The position numbers and the translations under genes are program-made. Below the pieces are notes generated by a model. The model saw only the letters and a list, made by a program, of their open reading frames with translations, was not told the DNA's origin and searched no databases. A stretch of DNA of 64,000 nucleotides from Microbacterium sufflavum (GTDB lineage Bacteria > Actinomycetota > Actinomycetes > Actinomycetales > Microbacteriaceae): NCBI RefSeq assembly GCF_023101165.1, contig NZ_CP078076.1, positions 2,356,001-2,420,000 of the forward strand, written 5' to 3'. Below, piece by piece: positions 25,584 through 34,066 of this stretch; the stretch's first letter is position 1; the number at the start of each line of letters is the position of its first letter.

Positions 25584-26573
25584 ATGAAGGTACTGATCAC
25601 CGGCGGCGCCGGCTACATCGGATCGACCGTGGCGACGGCATGCATCGAGGCCGGGATCGAGGTCGTCGTGCTCGACGACCTCTCCAAGGGGCTCGAGGTG
25701 TTCGGCGACGGACGCAACCTCTACGTCGGCGACATCGCCGATCACGCGGTGCTGGACCGGCTGCTGGCCGACCACCCCGACATCGACGCCGTCGTCCACT
25801 GCGCGGCGCGCGTGGTCGTGCCGGAGTCGGTCGCCGACCCCCTGGGCTACTACGACAGCAACGTGGGCAAGACGATCGTGCTGCTGCAGCGGCTGCGCGA
25901 CGCGGGTGTCCCGCGCGTCGTGTTCAGCTCCTCGGCCTCGGTGTACGCAGGGGAGTCGGGTGACGGCGTCGACGAGAGCGGTGCCCTGGCGCCCGCGAGC
26001 CCCTACGCGACCACCAAGGCCATGGTGGAGCAGATCCTCGCCGACGCAGCGGCCGCCGGCGACTTCCGGGCGATCGCGCTGCGCTACTTCAACCCGATCG
26101 GCGCCGACCCCCGCCTGCGCACGGGGCTTCAGAACCCCACGCCCTCGCACGCGCTGGGCAAGATCATGCAGGCGCACGCCTCGGGCGAGCCCTTCACCAT
26201 CACCGGCACCGACTGGGCTACGCGCGACGGCTCCGGGCTGCGCGACTACGTGCACGTCTGGGACCTGGCTCTCGCGCACGTCGCCGCGGTGCAGCGGTTC
26301 GACCGCGTGGCCACGCCCGACGAGCCGTACCAGGTGATCAACCTGGGCACGGGCGACGGCGTCACGGTGCGCGAGCTCGTGCAGGCGTTCGAGCGGGTCA
26401 CGGGCGAGGTGCTGCCGGTGGTCGAGACCGGCCGACGCCCGGGCGACCAGGCGGGCGCGTACGCGATCGTCGACCGTGCCGCCGAGGTGCTGGACTGGCG
26501 CGCCGAGCGCTCGGTCGACGACGGTGTGCGCGACGCACTGGCCTGGTCGGAGAAGCTCCGCTCGCTGCGCTGA
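25584..26573 (+). CDS. galE: UDP-glucose 4-epimerase
   Basis: 329 residues, normal for GalE. NAD-binding TGGAGYIG at 6-13, a serine-rich SSSASVYAG (115-123), and the catalytic pair Y141 and K145 in SPYATTK. It interconverts UDP-glucose and UDP-galactose, giving the UDP-galactopyranose that Glf turns into UDP-galactofuranose. Its position beside the GlfT2-like gene completes a precursor-to-polymer galactan set. UDP-GlcNAc epimerase activity cannot be excluded. It converges on the polymerase-like gene after 15 bp with no visible terminator. Confidence 0.93.
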   Translation: MKVLITGGAGYIGSTVATACIEAGIEVVVLDDLSKGLEVFGDGRNLYVGDIADHAVLDRLLADHPDIDAVVHCAARVVVPESVADPLGYYDSNVGKTIVLLQRLRDAGVPRVVFSSSASVYAGESGDGVDESGALAPASPYATTKAMVEQILADAAAAGDFRAIALRYFNPIGADPRLRTGLQNPTPSHALGKIMQAHASGEPFTITGTDWATRDGSGLRDYVHVWDLALAHVAAVQRFDRVATPDEPYQVINLGTGDGVTVRELVQAFERVTGEVLPVVETGRRPGDQAGAYAIVDRAAEVLDWRAERSVDDGVRDALAWSEKLRSLR

Positions 26574-26588
26574 CCTCCGGCGCGGACC

Positions 26589-27887
26589 CTAGCCCTGGGG
26601 GCGGAGGGTCGGGATGGCCCCGGTGTGCGCGGCGTCGATGTTCTCGCGCCACGAGCGGGACTGCCCGGCGCGCAGGGCGCACAGCACGAGCAGGAACCAG
26701 CCGGCACCCACCAGCGTGAAGCTCTCGAACATCGAATCGACGGCGAGCGTTACGAGCGTGATTGGCGTCCACGCGTAGACCACGGATCGGCGCACGCTCG
26801 CCACCAGCCAGGAGCGGATGAGGGCGACTCCTCCCAGCAGCAGGAACAGCACGAGGCCGGCCGTGCCGAGCTGCAGCAGCACATCGAAGAACGCGTTCAG
26901 CGCGCTCTGGTGGTGCTCGCCCAGCTGGAAGTTGATGAACGTGAACGGATACTCTCCGCGAGCCCAGTCGCCGAACCAGCCCCACCCCGTGATCGGCTTG
27001 ATGGACACGAAGTCGAGGATCATGTTCCACAGGGTCGCCCGCATCGAGAAATCGGAGCCGGCGTCCAGCAGCGCGATGATCTGGTGCCGCAGCGCGAACG
27101 CCACCGCCAGGGCGAGGGCGACCAGCGCCCCGAGGCCCCACTGGACGATGGTGCGACGCGCGGGGGAGGTGTGCCGCACGATCGTGAGCGCCACCGTCAC
27201 GATGCCGACCGCCACCGCCAGGACGAGCACCGTCGGCGAGGAGGACAGGAACGCCAGCCCGCCGGCGAGGGCGATCGACACGACCGCGAGCGGCGGGTCC
27301 ACCGACTGCGTGCGCCACTCGATCACGAAGGTGATCAGCGCGATCACGGCGATGAACCCGAGCATGTTGCGGCTGCCGAAGACGCCCTGCACCGGTCCGC
27401 CGAGCGCGAGGTCGCCCTGCACGCCGAGGAACGAGAACGGGATGTCGAGCAGCACGCCGGACAGGATCTCCACGCCCAGCGAGAGGGTCAGGAGCACCCG
27501 CAGCGCGTCGCCGAGCGCCCGCACGGTCTGGAGGGTGTCGCGGATGTGGCCGACCGTGATGGCGAGGAACGCGAAGCCCAGCAGGGAGAGCCAGCCGAAG
27601 AACGTGTCCGAACGATCGGTCGTCCACACCAGGCTCACCAGTGCCCAGCCGAGGAACGCGATCAGCGACGAGGGCGCGAGGCGCAGCAGCGACAGCTCCT
27701 CGCGGCGCACCCAGAGGATCGCGGCCCCCAGCACGCAGAGCAGCGTGACGATCGTGGCGAGGGTGACGGGAGACGTCATCCGCTCGATCAGGAACGAGCC
27801 GAACACCGCCAGCAGCACCGCGAGCGTGAAGGCCCGCGCGAACTCCGCCGACCCGAGGAGCCGGGTGATCGTGCGACCCGGCGTCAC
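26589..27887 (-). CDS. O-antigen ligase/polymerase-like membrane protein (second of pair)
   Basis: 432 residues from a GTG overlapping the upstream stop by 4 bp. About ten to twelve membrane helices. A GSRNMLGFIAVIALITF helix and a large extracytoplasmic loop with GWGWFGDWARGEYPF and HHQSALNAFFDVLLQLG resemble the WaaL/Wzy signature region, where conserved arginine, glycine-tryptophan and histidine residues act on undecaprenyl-linked glycans. It would polymerise or attach a glycan on the outer side of the membrane. It is a diverged paralogue of its upstream partner; which one ligates and which polymerises cannot be told. Confidence 0.85.
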   Translation of the reverse strand: MTPGRTITRLLGSAEFARAFTLAVLLAVFGSFLIERMTSPVTLATIVTLLCVLGAAILWVRREELSLLRLAPSSLIAFLGWALVSLVWTTDRSDTFFGWLSLLGFAFLAITVGHIRDTLQTVRALGDALRVLLTLSLGVEILSGVLLDIPFSFLGVQGDLALGGPVQGVFGSRNMLGFIAVIALITFVIEWRTQSVDPPLAVVSIALAGGLAFLSSSPTVLVLAVAVGIVTVALTIVRHTSPARRTIVQWGLGALVALALAVAFALRHQIIALLDAGSDFSMRATLWNMILDFVSIKPITGWGWFGDWARGEYPFTFINFQLGEHHQSALNAFFDVLLQLGTAGLVLFLLLGGVALIRSWLVASVRRSVVYAWTPITLVTLAVDSMFESFTLVGAGWFLLVLCALRAGQSRSWRENIDAAHTGAIPTLRPQG

Positions 27888-29299
27888 GGCACCCGCCGCT
27901 GCGTCGTCCCGCGCTCGAACACGAGGTCGCGCTCACCCACGCCCACGAGCGGCACGGACTTCAGCTTGAACGACAACAGGACCAGCAGCAGCCAGCCCCA
28001 CAGCATGATCGGCGTGGACTCGGTCAGGCCCTGCACGAGCAGCACGACGGTGTAGAGGCTCGGCAGCAGGGTGATCGGCGAGAACGGTCGGTGCGCGTCG
28101 AGGTCCCACCGCGGACGGTCGACCGCGAAGAACCAGGAGCGCCACAGCAGGCTGCCGTAGGCGACGGCCATCAGCACGACGCCGAGCACGCCCAGCTGCA
28201 GCAGCACGTCGAGCCACATGTTGTGCGCGTGGAACACGGTGATGCCGTGGTCGACGATCCAGTGGTCGAACGCGGGATCGCTCGGCACCCATGGGCTGGA
28301 GAAGCCGTTGCCGAACAGGGGGTGCTCGCCCGCGCGCTCCAGGACCTTGGTCCAGATCTTCTCCGAGCGCCCGGTCAGGTCGGCGCTGCGGCCGAGGAGC
28401 GACAGCAGGGGCCCGCGCAGCAGCCAGACGGCGGCCCCGACGATCACGGTCGAGCCGATGGCGACGACGTACACGCGCGTGCGGGCGCTCGGGGTCGACG
28501 CCCGCCGCATGACCAGTGCCACCACCAGCACCACGACAGCGGCGCCCGCGCACACCAGCGCCGTGGCGGAGGAGGTGCGCAGCAGGAAGTAGGCCGCGAG
28601 GATCATCCACAGCGCGAGGGTCGTGCGCCACCGTGCCCGTGCCGCGAACAGCACGCCGAACGTGATGAGAGCGAACAGGGACACGATCGCGAGCAGGTTC
28701 GCGTTGCCCACGATGCCCTGGATGCGGCCACCGTCGAAGAGGTTGTCGCGCACCCAGTACCACTGCGGGTCGATCTCGCCGTCCGGCACGTCGACGAAGT
28801 TCGGCAGCAGGGGGCCGTGCAGCACGAGGGACACCCACAGCTCTAGGGCGAGCGACAGTCCGAGGATCCACTTGAAGGCGGAGGACAGCGCGCGCACGAT
28901 CTCGTGCCAGGTGAGCACGTGCGCGATGAACAGGCCGTTCACGGTGACCGCGGCGAGCAGCAGCCCGGTCGCGATCGTCGGCCCGCGCCACTGCGACCAT
29001 GCCACGGACACCAGCGCGAGTGCGGTGTAGCCCAGCGCGGCCCACGGCAGGCGTCGCCAGCGGAAGGGCTGCGGGCGACGACGCGCGAGCATCGGGATGC
29101 CGATCGCGAGGGTCGCGACGGTGAACAGCGCCAGCACGGCGGCGGCGCCGACCACGCCGAGCAGGTTGTAGACGGCGGAGTGCGCGAAGGCCACGAAGAG
29201 CACGAGGATGACGTACCCGCGCAGCAGCAGGTGCCCCGTCGACTCGCGCTCCGGCGCGGTGGGAAGGGGGGCCACCGGGTGCTTGGTGTACTGGGCCAT
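27884..29299 (-). CDS. O-antigen ligase/polymerase-like membrane protein (first of pair)
   Basis: 471 residues with about eleven membrane helices. GIVGNANLLAIVSLFALITFG and the loop NGFSSPWVPS followed by FHAHNMWLDVLLQLGVLG match the O-antigen ligase/polymerase signature region, including the conserved HAHN. It works on lipid-linked glycan outside the membrane. Its ATG follows a TAGCCT hexamer by 7 nt, so it probably has a leaderless mRNA and heads a two-gene operon with the next ligase-like gene. In actinobacteria such proteins are rarely assigned; candidate substrates are the ManNAcA glycan made upstream or another secondary wall polymer. Confidence 0.87.
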   Translation of the reverse strand: MAQYTKHPVAPLPTAPERESTGHLLLRGYVILVLFVAFAHSAVYNLLGVVGAAAVLALFTVATLAIGIPMLARRRPQPFRWRRLPWAALGYTALALVSVAWSQWRGPTIATGLLLAAVTVNGLFIAHVLTWHEIVRALSSAFKWILGLSLALELWVSLVLHGPLLPNFVDVPDGEIDPQWYWVRDNLFDGGRIQGIVGNANLLAIVSLFALITFGVLFAARARWRTTLALWMILAAYFLLRTSSATALVCAGAAVVVLVVALVMRRASTPSARTRVYVVAIGSTVIVGAAVWLLRGPLLSLLGRSADLTGRSEKIWTKVLERAGEHPLFGNGFSSPWVPSDPAFDHWIVDHGITVFHAHNMWLDVLLQLGVLGVVLMAVAYGSLLWRSWFFAVDRPRWDLDAHRPFSPITLLPSLYTVVLLVQGLTESTPIMLWGWLLLVLLSFKLKSVPLVGVGERDLVFERGTTQRRVP

Positions 29300-29306
29300 C
29301 GCGTTC

Positions 29307-29312
29307 AGGCTA
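29307..29312 (-). promoter_or_regulatory. Candidate leaderless -10 hexamer (TAGCCT) for the ligase-like pair
   Basis: TAGCCT on the minus strand, 7 nt before the ATG at 29299. It sits 43 bp from the opposing manA hexamer. Confidence 0.5.
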
Positions 29313-29355
29313 CCGCGAGGGACGCGCGGCGATCCTGAGCGCCGCAGCGGGGCTC

Positions 29356-29361
29356 TACGCT
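29356..29361 (+). promoter_or_regulatory. Candidate leaderless -10 hexamer (TACGCT) for manA
   Basis: TACGCT ends 6 nt before the ATG at 29368. Confidence 0.5.
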
Positions 29362-29367
29362 GGGGGC

Positions 29368-30495
29368 ATGCTGCTCGAGCTCACGAACGCCCCCCGCGAC
29401 TACGCCTGGGGATCCGAGACCCTGCTGGCCGATCTGGAGGGGCGCACCCCGACGGGCGCACCGGAGGCCGAGGTGTGGTTCGGCGACCACCCCGGCGACC
29501 CGGCGGAGGTCGTGGGCGACGGCACGCTCGACCGCGTCACGGGCGGCACCCTTCCCTACCTGCTGAAGCTGCTCGCAGCCGGGAGCCCGCTGTCGATCCA
29601 GGTGCACCCGACGATCGAGCAGGCGAAGGCCGGGTGGGCGAAGGAGAGCGCACGGCCCCTCGACGACCCCGAGCGCAACTACCGGGACGACAACCACAAG
29701 CCCGAGCTCATCGTCGCGCTGAGCGAGCGCTTCGAGTCGCTGAGCGGACTGCGCCCCGTCGCCGAGTCGCTCCGGCTCCTCGACACGCTCGCGCCGGGAC
29801 CGGGGGTTTCCCGGCTCCGGGAGCTCCTCCAGCAGGAGTCCGACCCGCTGGGCTCCGCGATCGGCTGGCTGCTCGGCGGCGACGCCCAGGCGGAGGTCGA
29901 CGAGATCACGGCCGCCGTGATCGCCGCGGCCGCGGGCGAGGCGGGGGAGTGGACCGAGACGGTGCGAGCGGTCGCCGGCATCGCGGGGCACTACCCCGGC
30001 GACCCCGGCGTGGTGGTGGCGCTGCTGATGAACCACGTCGTGCTGCGCCGCGGTGAGGGCGTGTTCCTGCGGGCCGGGCTGCTGCACGCCTATCTCTCCG
30101 GTCTCGGTGTGGAGATCATGGCGGCGAGCGACAACGTGCTGCGCGGCGGACTGACCCCGAAGCGCATCGACGTCGCCGAGCTGCTGCACATCCTCGACAC
30201 GACGACGGGCGAGGTGCCGGTGCTGCGTCCGCAGGACGGCCAGGCGATCACCGAGTACCCGGTGCCCGTGCCGGACTTCGCGCTGCGGCGGGTCGCGCTG
30301 GACGGCGAGCCGGTGACGCTCGCGGTGGACGGCCCGACGATGGTGCTCGCGACCTCGGGGGCGGTGCGGGTGGCCACGGCGACGGGGGAGGAGCTCACGG
30401 CGGCGGTCGGCACGGCGGTGTTCGCGGACGCCGAGGAGCGCACGCTCACCCTCGGTGGTGCGGGCGAGGCGTTCGTGGCGACGCCCGGGCGCTGA
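29368..30495 (+). CDS. manA: Mannose-6-phosphate isomerase, class I
   Basis: 375 residues. Converts fructose-6-phosphate and mannose-6-phosphate, the entry to GDP-mannose for mannosylated envelope glycans. The zinc site is readable: SIQVHP (about 75-80) gives Gln and His, DDNHKPELIVAL (about 109-120) gives Glu, and RAGLLHAYLSG near 235 gives the last His. LRGGLTPKRIDV carries the conserved catalytic-loop arginine/lysine region. It marks the edge of a conserved actinobacterial block (manA, whiB2, DUF3499 gene, ahcY). Confidence 0.95.
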   Translation: MLLELTNAPRDYAWGSETLLADLEGRTPTGAPEAEVWFGDHPGDPAEVVGDGTLDRVTGGTLPYLLKLLAAGSPLSIQVHPTIEQAKAGWAKESARPLDDPERNYRDDNHKPELIVALSERFESLSGLRPVAESLRLLDTLAPGPGVSRLRELLQQESDPLGSAIGWLLGGDAQAEVDEITAAVIAAAAGEAGEWTETVRAVAGIAGHYPGDPGVVVALLMNHVVLRRGEGVFLRAGLLHAYLSGLGVEIMAASDNVLRGGLTPKRIDVAELLHILDTTTGEVPVLRPQDGQAITEYPVPVPDFALRRVALDGEPVTLAVDGPTMVLATSGAVRVATATGEELTAAVGTAVFADAEERTLTLGGAGEAFVATPGR

Positions 30496-30564
30496 CACGA
30501 CCGCGACACGCCGACGGGCGTCCATGAACCTTCAAGAATCCGTTGAGGGTTTACGATCCGCGAC

Positions 30565-30593
30565 TTGACCCGAGCGAATCACACCGGTGTAAT
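30565..30593 (+). promoter_or_regulatory. Promoter of whiB2 (-35 TTGACC, -10 TGTAAT, 17-bp spacer)
   Basis: TTGACC at 30565-30570 and TGTAAT at 30588-30593 match the vegetative consensus at five of six positions each, with ideal 17-bp spacing. Transcription would start near 30600, giving a leader of about 45 nt that carries a GC hairpin and a Shine-Dalgarno. It is the most canonical promoter in the window. Confidence 0.75.
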
Positions 30594-30605
30594 TAGGTGA
30601 GCACG

Positions 30606-30625
30606 GCCCGCCAGGGGGGCGGTTT
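30606..30625 (+). terminator. Hairpin with U-tract in the whiB2 leader (possible attenuator)
   Basis: CCGCC pairs with GGCGG around a five-base loop (AGGGG) and is followed at once by TTTTT. It lies between the predicted start site near 30600 and the whiB2 Shine-Dalgarno at 30635, so it would form in the whiB2 leader RNA. The stem is short (5 bp), so termination would be weak or regulated; it could also end manA read-through. Confidence 0.4.
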
Positions 30626-30645
30626 TTGAAGGGTTGGAGGTCGAC

Positions 30646-30963
30646 ATGACGGGTTACCGTTCCGATGTGCCGGAGAACTGGTTCGTCGATCCGGTCAACC
30701 TCGGTGTTCCCGGGGTTCGCCGGTCCGACCCGGACGACGACAACGCCCTCGCCTGGCAGAGCGACGCGCTCTGCTCGCAGACCGACCCGGAGGCCTTCTT
30801 CCCCGAGAAGGGCGGCTCGACGCGCGACGCCAAGCGCATCTGCACCGCGTGCGACGTCCGTGGCGAATGCCTCGAATACGCGCTGAGCAACGACGAGCGC
30901 TTCGGCATCTGGGGCGGTCTCTCCGAGCGCGAGCGCCGCAAGCTCAAGCGCCGCGCCAGCTGA
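30646..30963 (+). CDS. whiB2: WhiB-family iron-sulfur transcriptional regulator (WhiB2/WhmD type)
   Basis: 105 residues from the ATG with a near-perfect Shine-Dalgarno (GGAGG, 5 nt away). Four cysteines, C43, C66, C69 and C75, form the Wbl [4Fe-4S] site; GIWGG (87-91) and the basic tail (RERRKLKRR) are the turn and DNA-contact region. LCSQTDPEAFFPEKGGSTR around the first cysteine is typical of WhiB2. These proteins bind the main sigma factor and control septation and cell division genes. Genomic position near manA and the DUF3499 gene agrees with the usual actinobacterial order. Confidence 0.95.
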   Translation: MTGYRSDVPENWFVDPVNLGVPGVRRSDPDDDNALAWQSDALCSQTDPEAFFPEKGGSTRDAKRICTACDVRGECLEYALSNDERFGIWGGLSERERRKLKRRAS

Positions 30964-31030
30964 GGCGACCACGCCGCGCGGCTTCGCGGGCGCGCCGGGG
31001 TCCCTGACCCGACGCCGACGATCGCGCGCA

Positions 31031-31036
31031 TAGGCT
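31031..31036 (+). promoter_or_regulatory. Candidate -10 hexamer (TAGGCT) for the large glycosyltransferase gene
   Basis: TAGGCT ends 9 nt before the ATG at 31046; a near-leaderless start is suggested. Confidence 0.4.
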
Positions 31037-31045
31037 GACCACGTC

Positions 31046-34000
31046 ATGCCAGCCCGAGTTCACGCCATCATCGTCGCGCGCCCCGGCCCCTCGGCCCGCG
31101 CGCAGCTGCTCCGCACACTCGACGCCGTGCGATCCCAGACGCTCGCCCCCGACGCCGTCACGCTCGTCCTGTGCGGTGATGCGGCGACCGCTCGCGAGAG
31201 CGAAGCCGTCGCGAACACGGTGGAGGGCATCATCGAGGCGCGGCCGTCGACCTCGTTCGCGGAGGCGATCGATCTCGCCAGGCCTCGGGTGCCGGAGGGG
31301 TCTGCGATCTGGCTGCTGGCCCAGGACACCGCCCCCCACCCGCGGGCGCTCGAACGACTCGTCGGCACGCTGGAGCGCTCGCCGTCCGCCGCGATCGTCG
31401 CCCCCAAGGTCGTGGCCACCGACAACGACCGGGAGATCGTGTCTCTCGGTGTGAGCATGACCGCGCTCGGCCGATCGGTCGAGCTCGCCGCCGGGGAGCT
31501 CGACCAGGGCCAGCACGACCGCATGGACGATGCGCTCGGCGCCGACATCCGCGGCCTGCTGATCCGCGGGGAGGTGCGCGACGCGCTGCGGCCCGACCCG
31601 GCACTCGCGGGCGCCGACGAAGGACTCGACCTCGGGGTGCGCGCGCGCCTGGGCGGCGGGCGCGTCGTGCTCGCGCCGAGCGCCCGGGTCTCCGCCGCGC
31701 CGGACGGCCCTGCCGCCCTGCCCTCCGGGCGCTCCCGCCGCGCGTACGTCACGCGCCTCGCGCAGCTGCACCGCCGTCTGGCCTATGCGCCCCTTCCGGC
31801 CGTGCCGCTGCACTGGCTGTCGCTGCTGCCGCTCGCGCTGTGGCGGTCGATCACGCACCTGATCGGCAAGCGACCCGAGGCCGTGCTGCCCGAGTGGGGC
31901 GCCGCGCTGGCCGCGATGCTGCGATTCGGGGCCGTCGCCCGCTCGCGCGCACGCATCCGGGCCTTCCGCACGTCCTCCTGGGCCAGCATCGCCCCGCTCC
32001 GGGTGACCTCGGCGCAACTGCGCCGACGGCTCGACGACGGGCACGGCAGCGAGCACGGCGCGGTGAGCGAGCTGCGCTTCTTCTCCGGCGGCGGCGCATG
32101 GGTCGTGCTGGCCGCCCTGGTCGTGGGCATCGCCTCCTTCACCACGCTGCTCGCCTGGCCGACCATCGGGGGCGGTGGCCTGCTGCCGCTGCGCCAGACC
32201 GTCGCCGCGCTGTGGGGCGACGCGGCCTGGGGCACCCGCGGCCTGGGCCTCGACGTGGTCGGCCCCGCCGATCCCTTCGCCGCCGTGGTCGCGGTGCTCG
32301 GCTCGCTGTGGCCGGCCGGCCCCTCGTTCACCCTCGTGCTGCTGTGGATCCTGGCGCTGCCCCTGGCGGTGCTCGGCGGGTGGTTCGCCGCGACCCGTGT
32401 GACCGATCGCGCCGGACTGCGGATCTTCGCCGGGATCGCCTGGGCGCTGGCACCCACGTTCCTCACCGCGCTCGTCGACGGCCGCCCCGCCGCGGTGCTC
32501 GCCCACCTCCTGCTGCCGTGGCTGTTCCACTCCGCGGTCGTCGCGCACCGCTCGTGGGGTGCCGCCGGCAGCGCCTCGCTGCTGCTGGCCGCTGTGCTCG
32601 CCTGTGCGCCCTCGCTCGCCCCCGCGCTCGCTCTGCTGTGGCTCGTGACGCTGGGCATCGTGATCGGCACGGCGCAGTTCCGCGGCGCCGGTCGTCTGCT
32701 GTGGCTCCCGCTGCCCACGGCCGTGCTGTTCGGGCCGTTGATCTCCTGGCAGCTTCTGCACGGCACGCCCCTGGCACTGCTCGCCGACCCGGGACTCACG
32801 TGGGCGGGACCGCAGGCGGGAGCAGACGCGGTCGGCCGCCTCGCGATCGCCCTCGGCTTCCCGACGACCGACCTCGCGGGCTGGGCGACCGTCGCGCCCG
32901 GCGGTCTCGGCACGTGGGCGGCCCTCCTGTGCGCACCGCTCGCGCTGCTCGCCCTCGCCTCGGCCGTCTCGCCGCGGTGGCGCGCGGGCATCACGCTGCT
33001 GGTGGTCGCCGTCGCCGGTGTCGCGACGGCCTTCCTCGCGGTCGGCGTCAGCGTCTCGTTCGCGCAGGGCACCCCCGTGCCGATCTGGCCGGGCACGGGG
33101 CTGAGCCTCGCGTGGATCGGAGTGCTCGGCGCGGCGACCGTCACGCTCGACACGGCGCTCCCGCTGCCACGGCTGCGCACCGTGGCGACCACCGTCACGG
33201 CGGCCGCCCTCCTGGTGTGTGCCCTGCCCGCCCTCACCGCGTTCCACACCGATCGATCCGTGCTCACCAACGGGCCGGAGTCGACGCTGCCCGCCTACGT
33301 GGCCGCGCAGGCGGCGGGCGACCGCGCGATCTCGACGCTCATCCTCACCCCGCAGAACGACGGCGGACTCGCGGTCGAGGTGGTCCGCGGAGCCAGCGAG
33401 ACCCTCGGGGCCCAGACCACCATGCTCTCGACCGCCGTCGAGCCCCAGGGCACCGACACCGGCACGCTCGCGGTCGACCTGATCTCCGCCCGCGACTTCG
33501 ATGCACCGGCCGAACTCGCCGCTGAGGGCATCAGCTACGTGCTGATCGCCCAGGTCGCGGGCGAGGGCGACCGGGCCCGTGCGCTGCGCACGGCCTCGAT
33601 CGCCGCGATCGACCAGCGCCCGGGTCTCGTCCACGCGGGCACCACCGAGCGCGGAGTGCTGTGGCGGCTCGAGGGCGAGGCCGCGGCTCCGGCGTCGCTC
33701 ACCGCGGCGCAGGAGGGCACGGCGCGGCTCGTGATCACCCTGCAGCTGCTCGTGGTGCTGGCCGCGCTGCTGCTGTCCATCCCGACCAGGGCGTCGCGGC
33801 GTGCCGCCAGGGCGCAGTCGCGCATCGTCGGGCGGGCGCCGGAGGAGCCGATGGTGCTGCCGCGTCACGCCGAGGATCTCCCGGCCGCGGTCGTGGAGGA
33901 CCCGCCCGTCGGCGCGGTCGAGGATCCGCAGGACGAACCGGCTCTGACGGACGAGGCCCTGGCGCCCATCGCCGAACCGGTTCCCGAGGCCAAGGTCGAG

Positions 34001-34066
34001 CCCGCGGACGCCGCGGAATCGGACGACGACACCCCCGCACCGCAGCCCGAGGAGGAGCGCCGATGA
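31046..34066 (+). CDS. Large family-2 glycosyltransferase/polytopic membrane fusion
   Basis: 1006 residues in three parts. Residues 1-220 form a GT2-like domain (ARVHAIIVARPGPSARAQLL, then SAIWLLAQDTAPHPRALERL), though the usual DXD is relaxed to AQDT. Residues about 345-770 hold a dozen or so membrane helices starting at WVVLAALVVGIASF. An extracytoplasmic part follows, then a last helix at about 896-914 and an acidic Pro/Glu-rich tail. Homologues sit at this position (whiB2 to the DUF5719 gene) in many actinobacteria; their function is not established, though a lipid-linked sugar transferase of GT-C style is likely. The stop overlaps the next start (ATGA). Confidence 0.8.
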   Translation: MPARVHAIIVARPGPSARAQLLRTLDAVRSQTLAPDAVTLVLCGDAATARESEAVANTVEGIIEARPSTSFAEAIDLARPRVPEGSAIWLLAQDTAPHPRALERLVGTLERSPSAAIVAPKVVATDNDREIVSLGVSMTALGRSVELAAGELDQGQHDRMDDALGADIRGLLIRGEVRDALRPDPALAGADEGLDLGVRARLGGGRVVLAPSARVSAAPDGPAALPSGRSRRAYVTRLAQLHRRLAYAPLPAVPLHWLSLLPLALWRSITHLIGKRPEAVLPEWGAALAAMLRFGAVARSRARIRAFRTSSWASIAPLRVTSAQLRRRLDDGHGSEHGAVSELRFFSGGGAWVVLAALVVGIASFTTLLAWPTIGGGGLLPLRQTVAALWGDAAWGTRGLGLDVVGPADPFAAVVAVLGSLWPAGPSFTLVLLWILALPLAVLGGWFAATRVTDRAGLRIFAGIAWALAPTFLTALVDGRPAAVLAHLLLPWLFHSAVVAHRSWGAAGSASLLLAAVLACAPSLAPALALLWLVTLGIVIGTAQFRGAGRLLWLPLPTAVLFGPLISWQLLHGTPLALLADPGLTWAGPQAGADAVGRLAIALGFPTTDLAGWATVAPGGLGTWAALLCAPLALLALASAVSPRWRAGITLLVVAVAGVATAFLAVGVSVSFAQGTPVPIWPGTGLSLAWIGVLGAATVTLDTALPLPRLRTVATTVTAAALLVCALPALTAFHTDRSVLTNGPESTLPAYVAAQAAGDRAISTLILTPQNDGGLAVEVVRGASETLGAQTTMLSTAVEPQGTDTGTLAVDLISARDFDAPAELAAEGISYVLIAQVAGEGDRARALRTASIAAIDQRPGLVHAGTTERGVLWRLEGEAAAPASLTAAQEGTARLVITLQLLVVLAALLLSIPTRASRRAARAQSRIVGRAPEEPMVLPRHAEDLPAAVVEDPPVGAVEDPQDEPALTDEALAPIAEPVPEAKVEPADAAESDDDTPAPQPEEERR

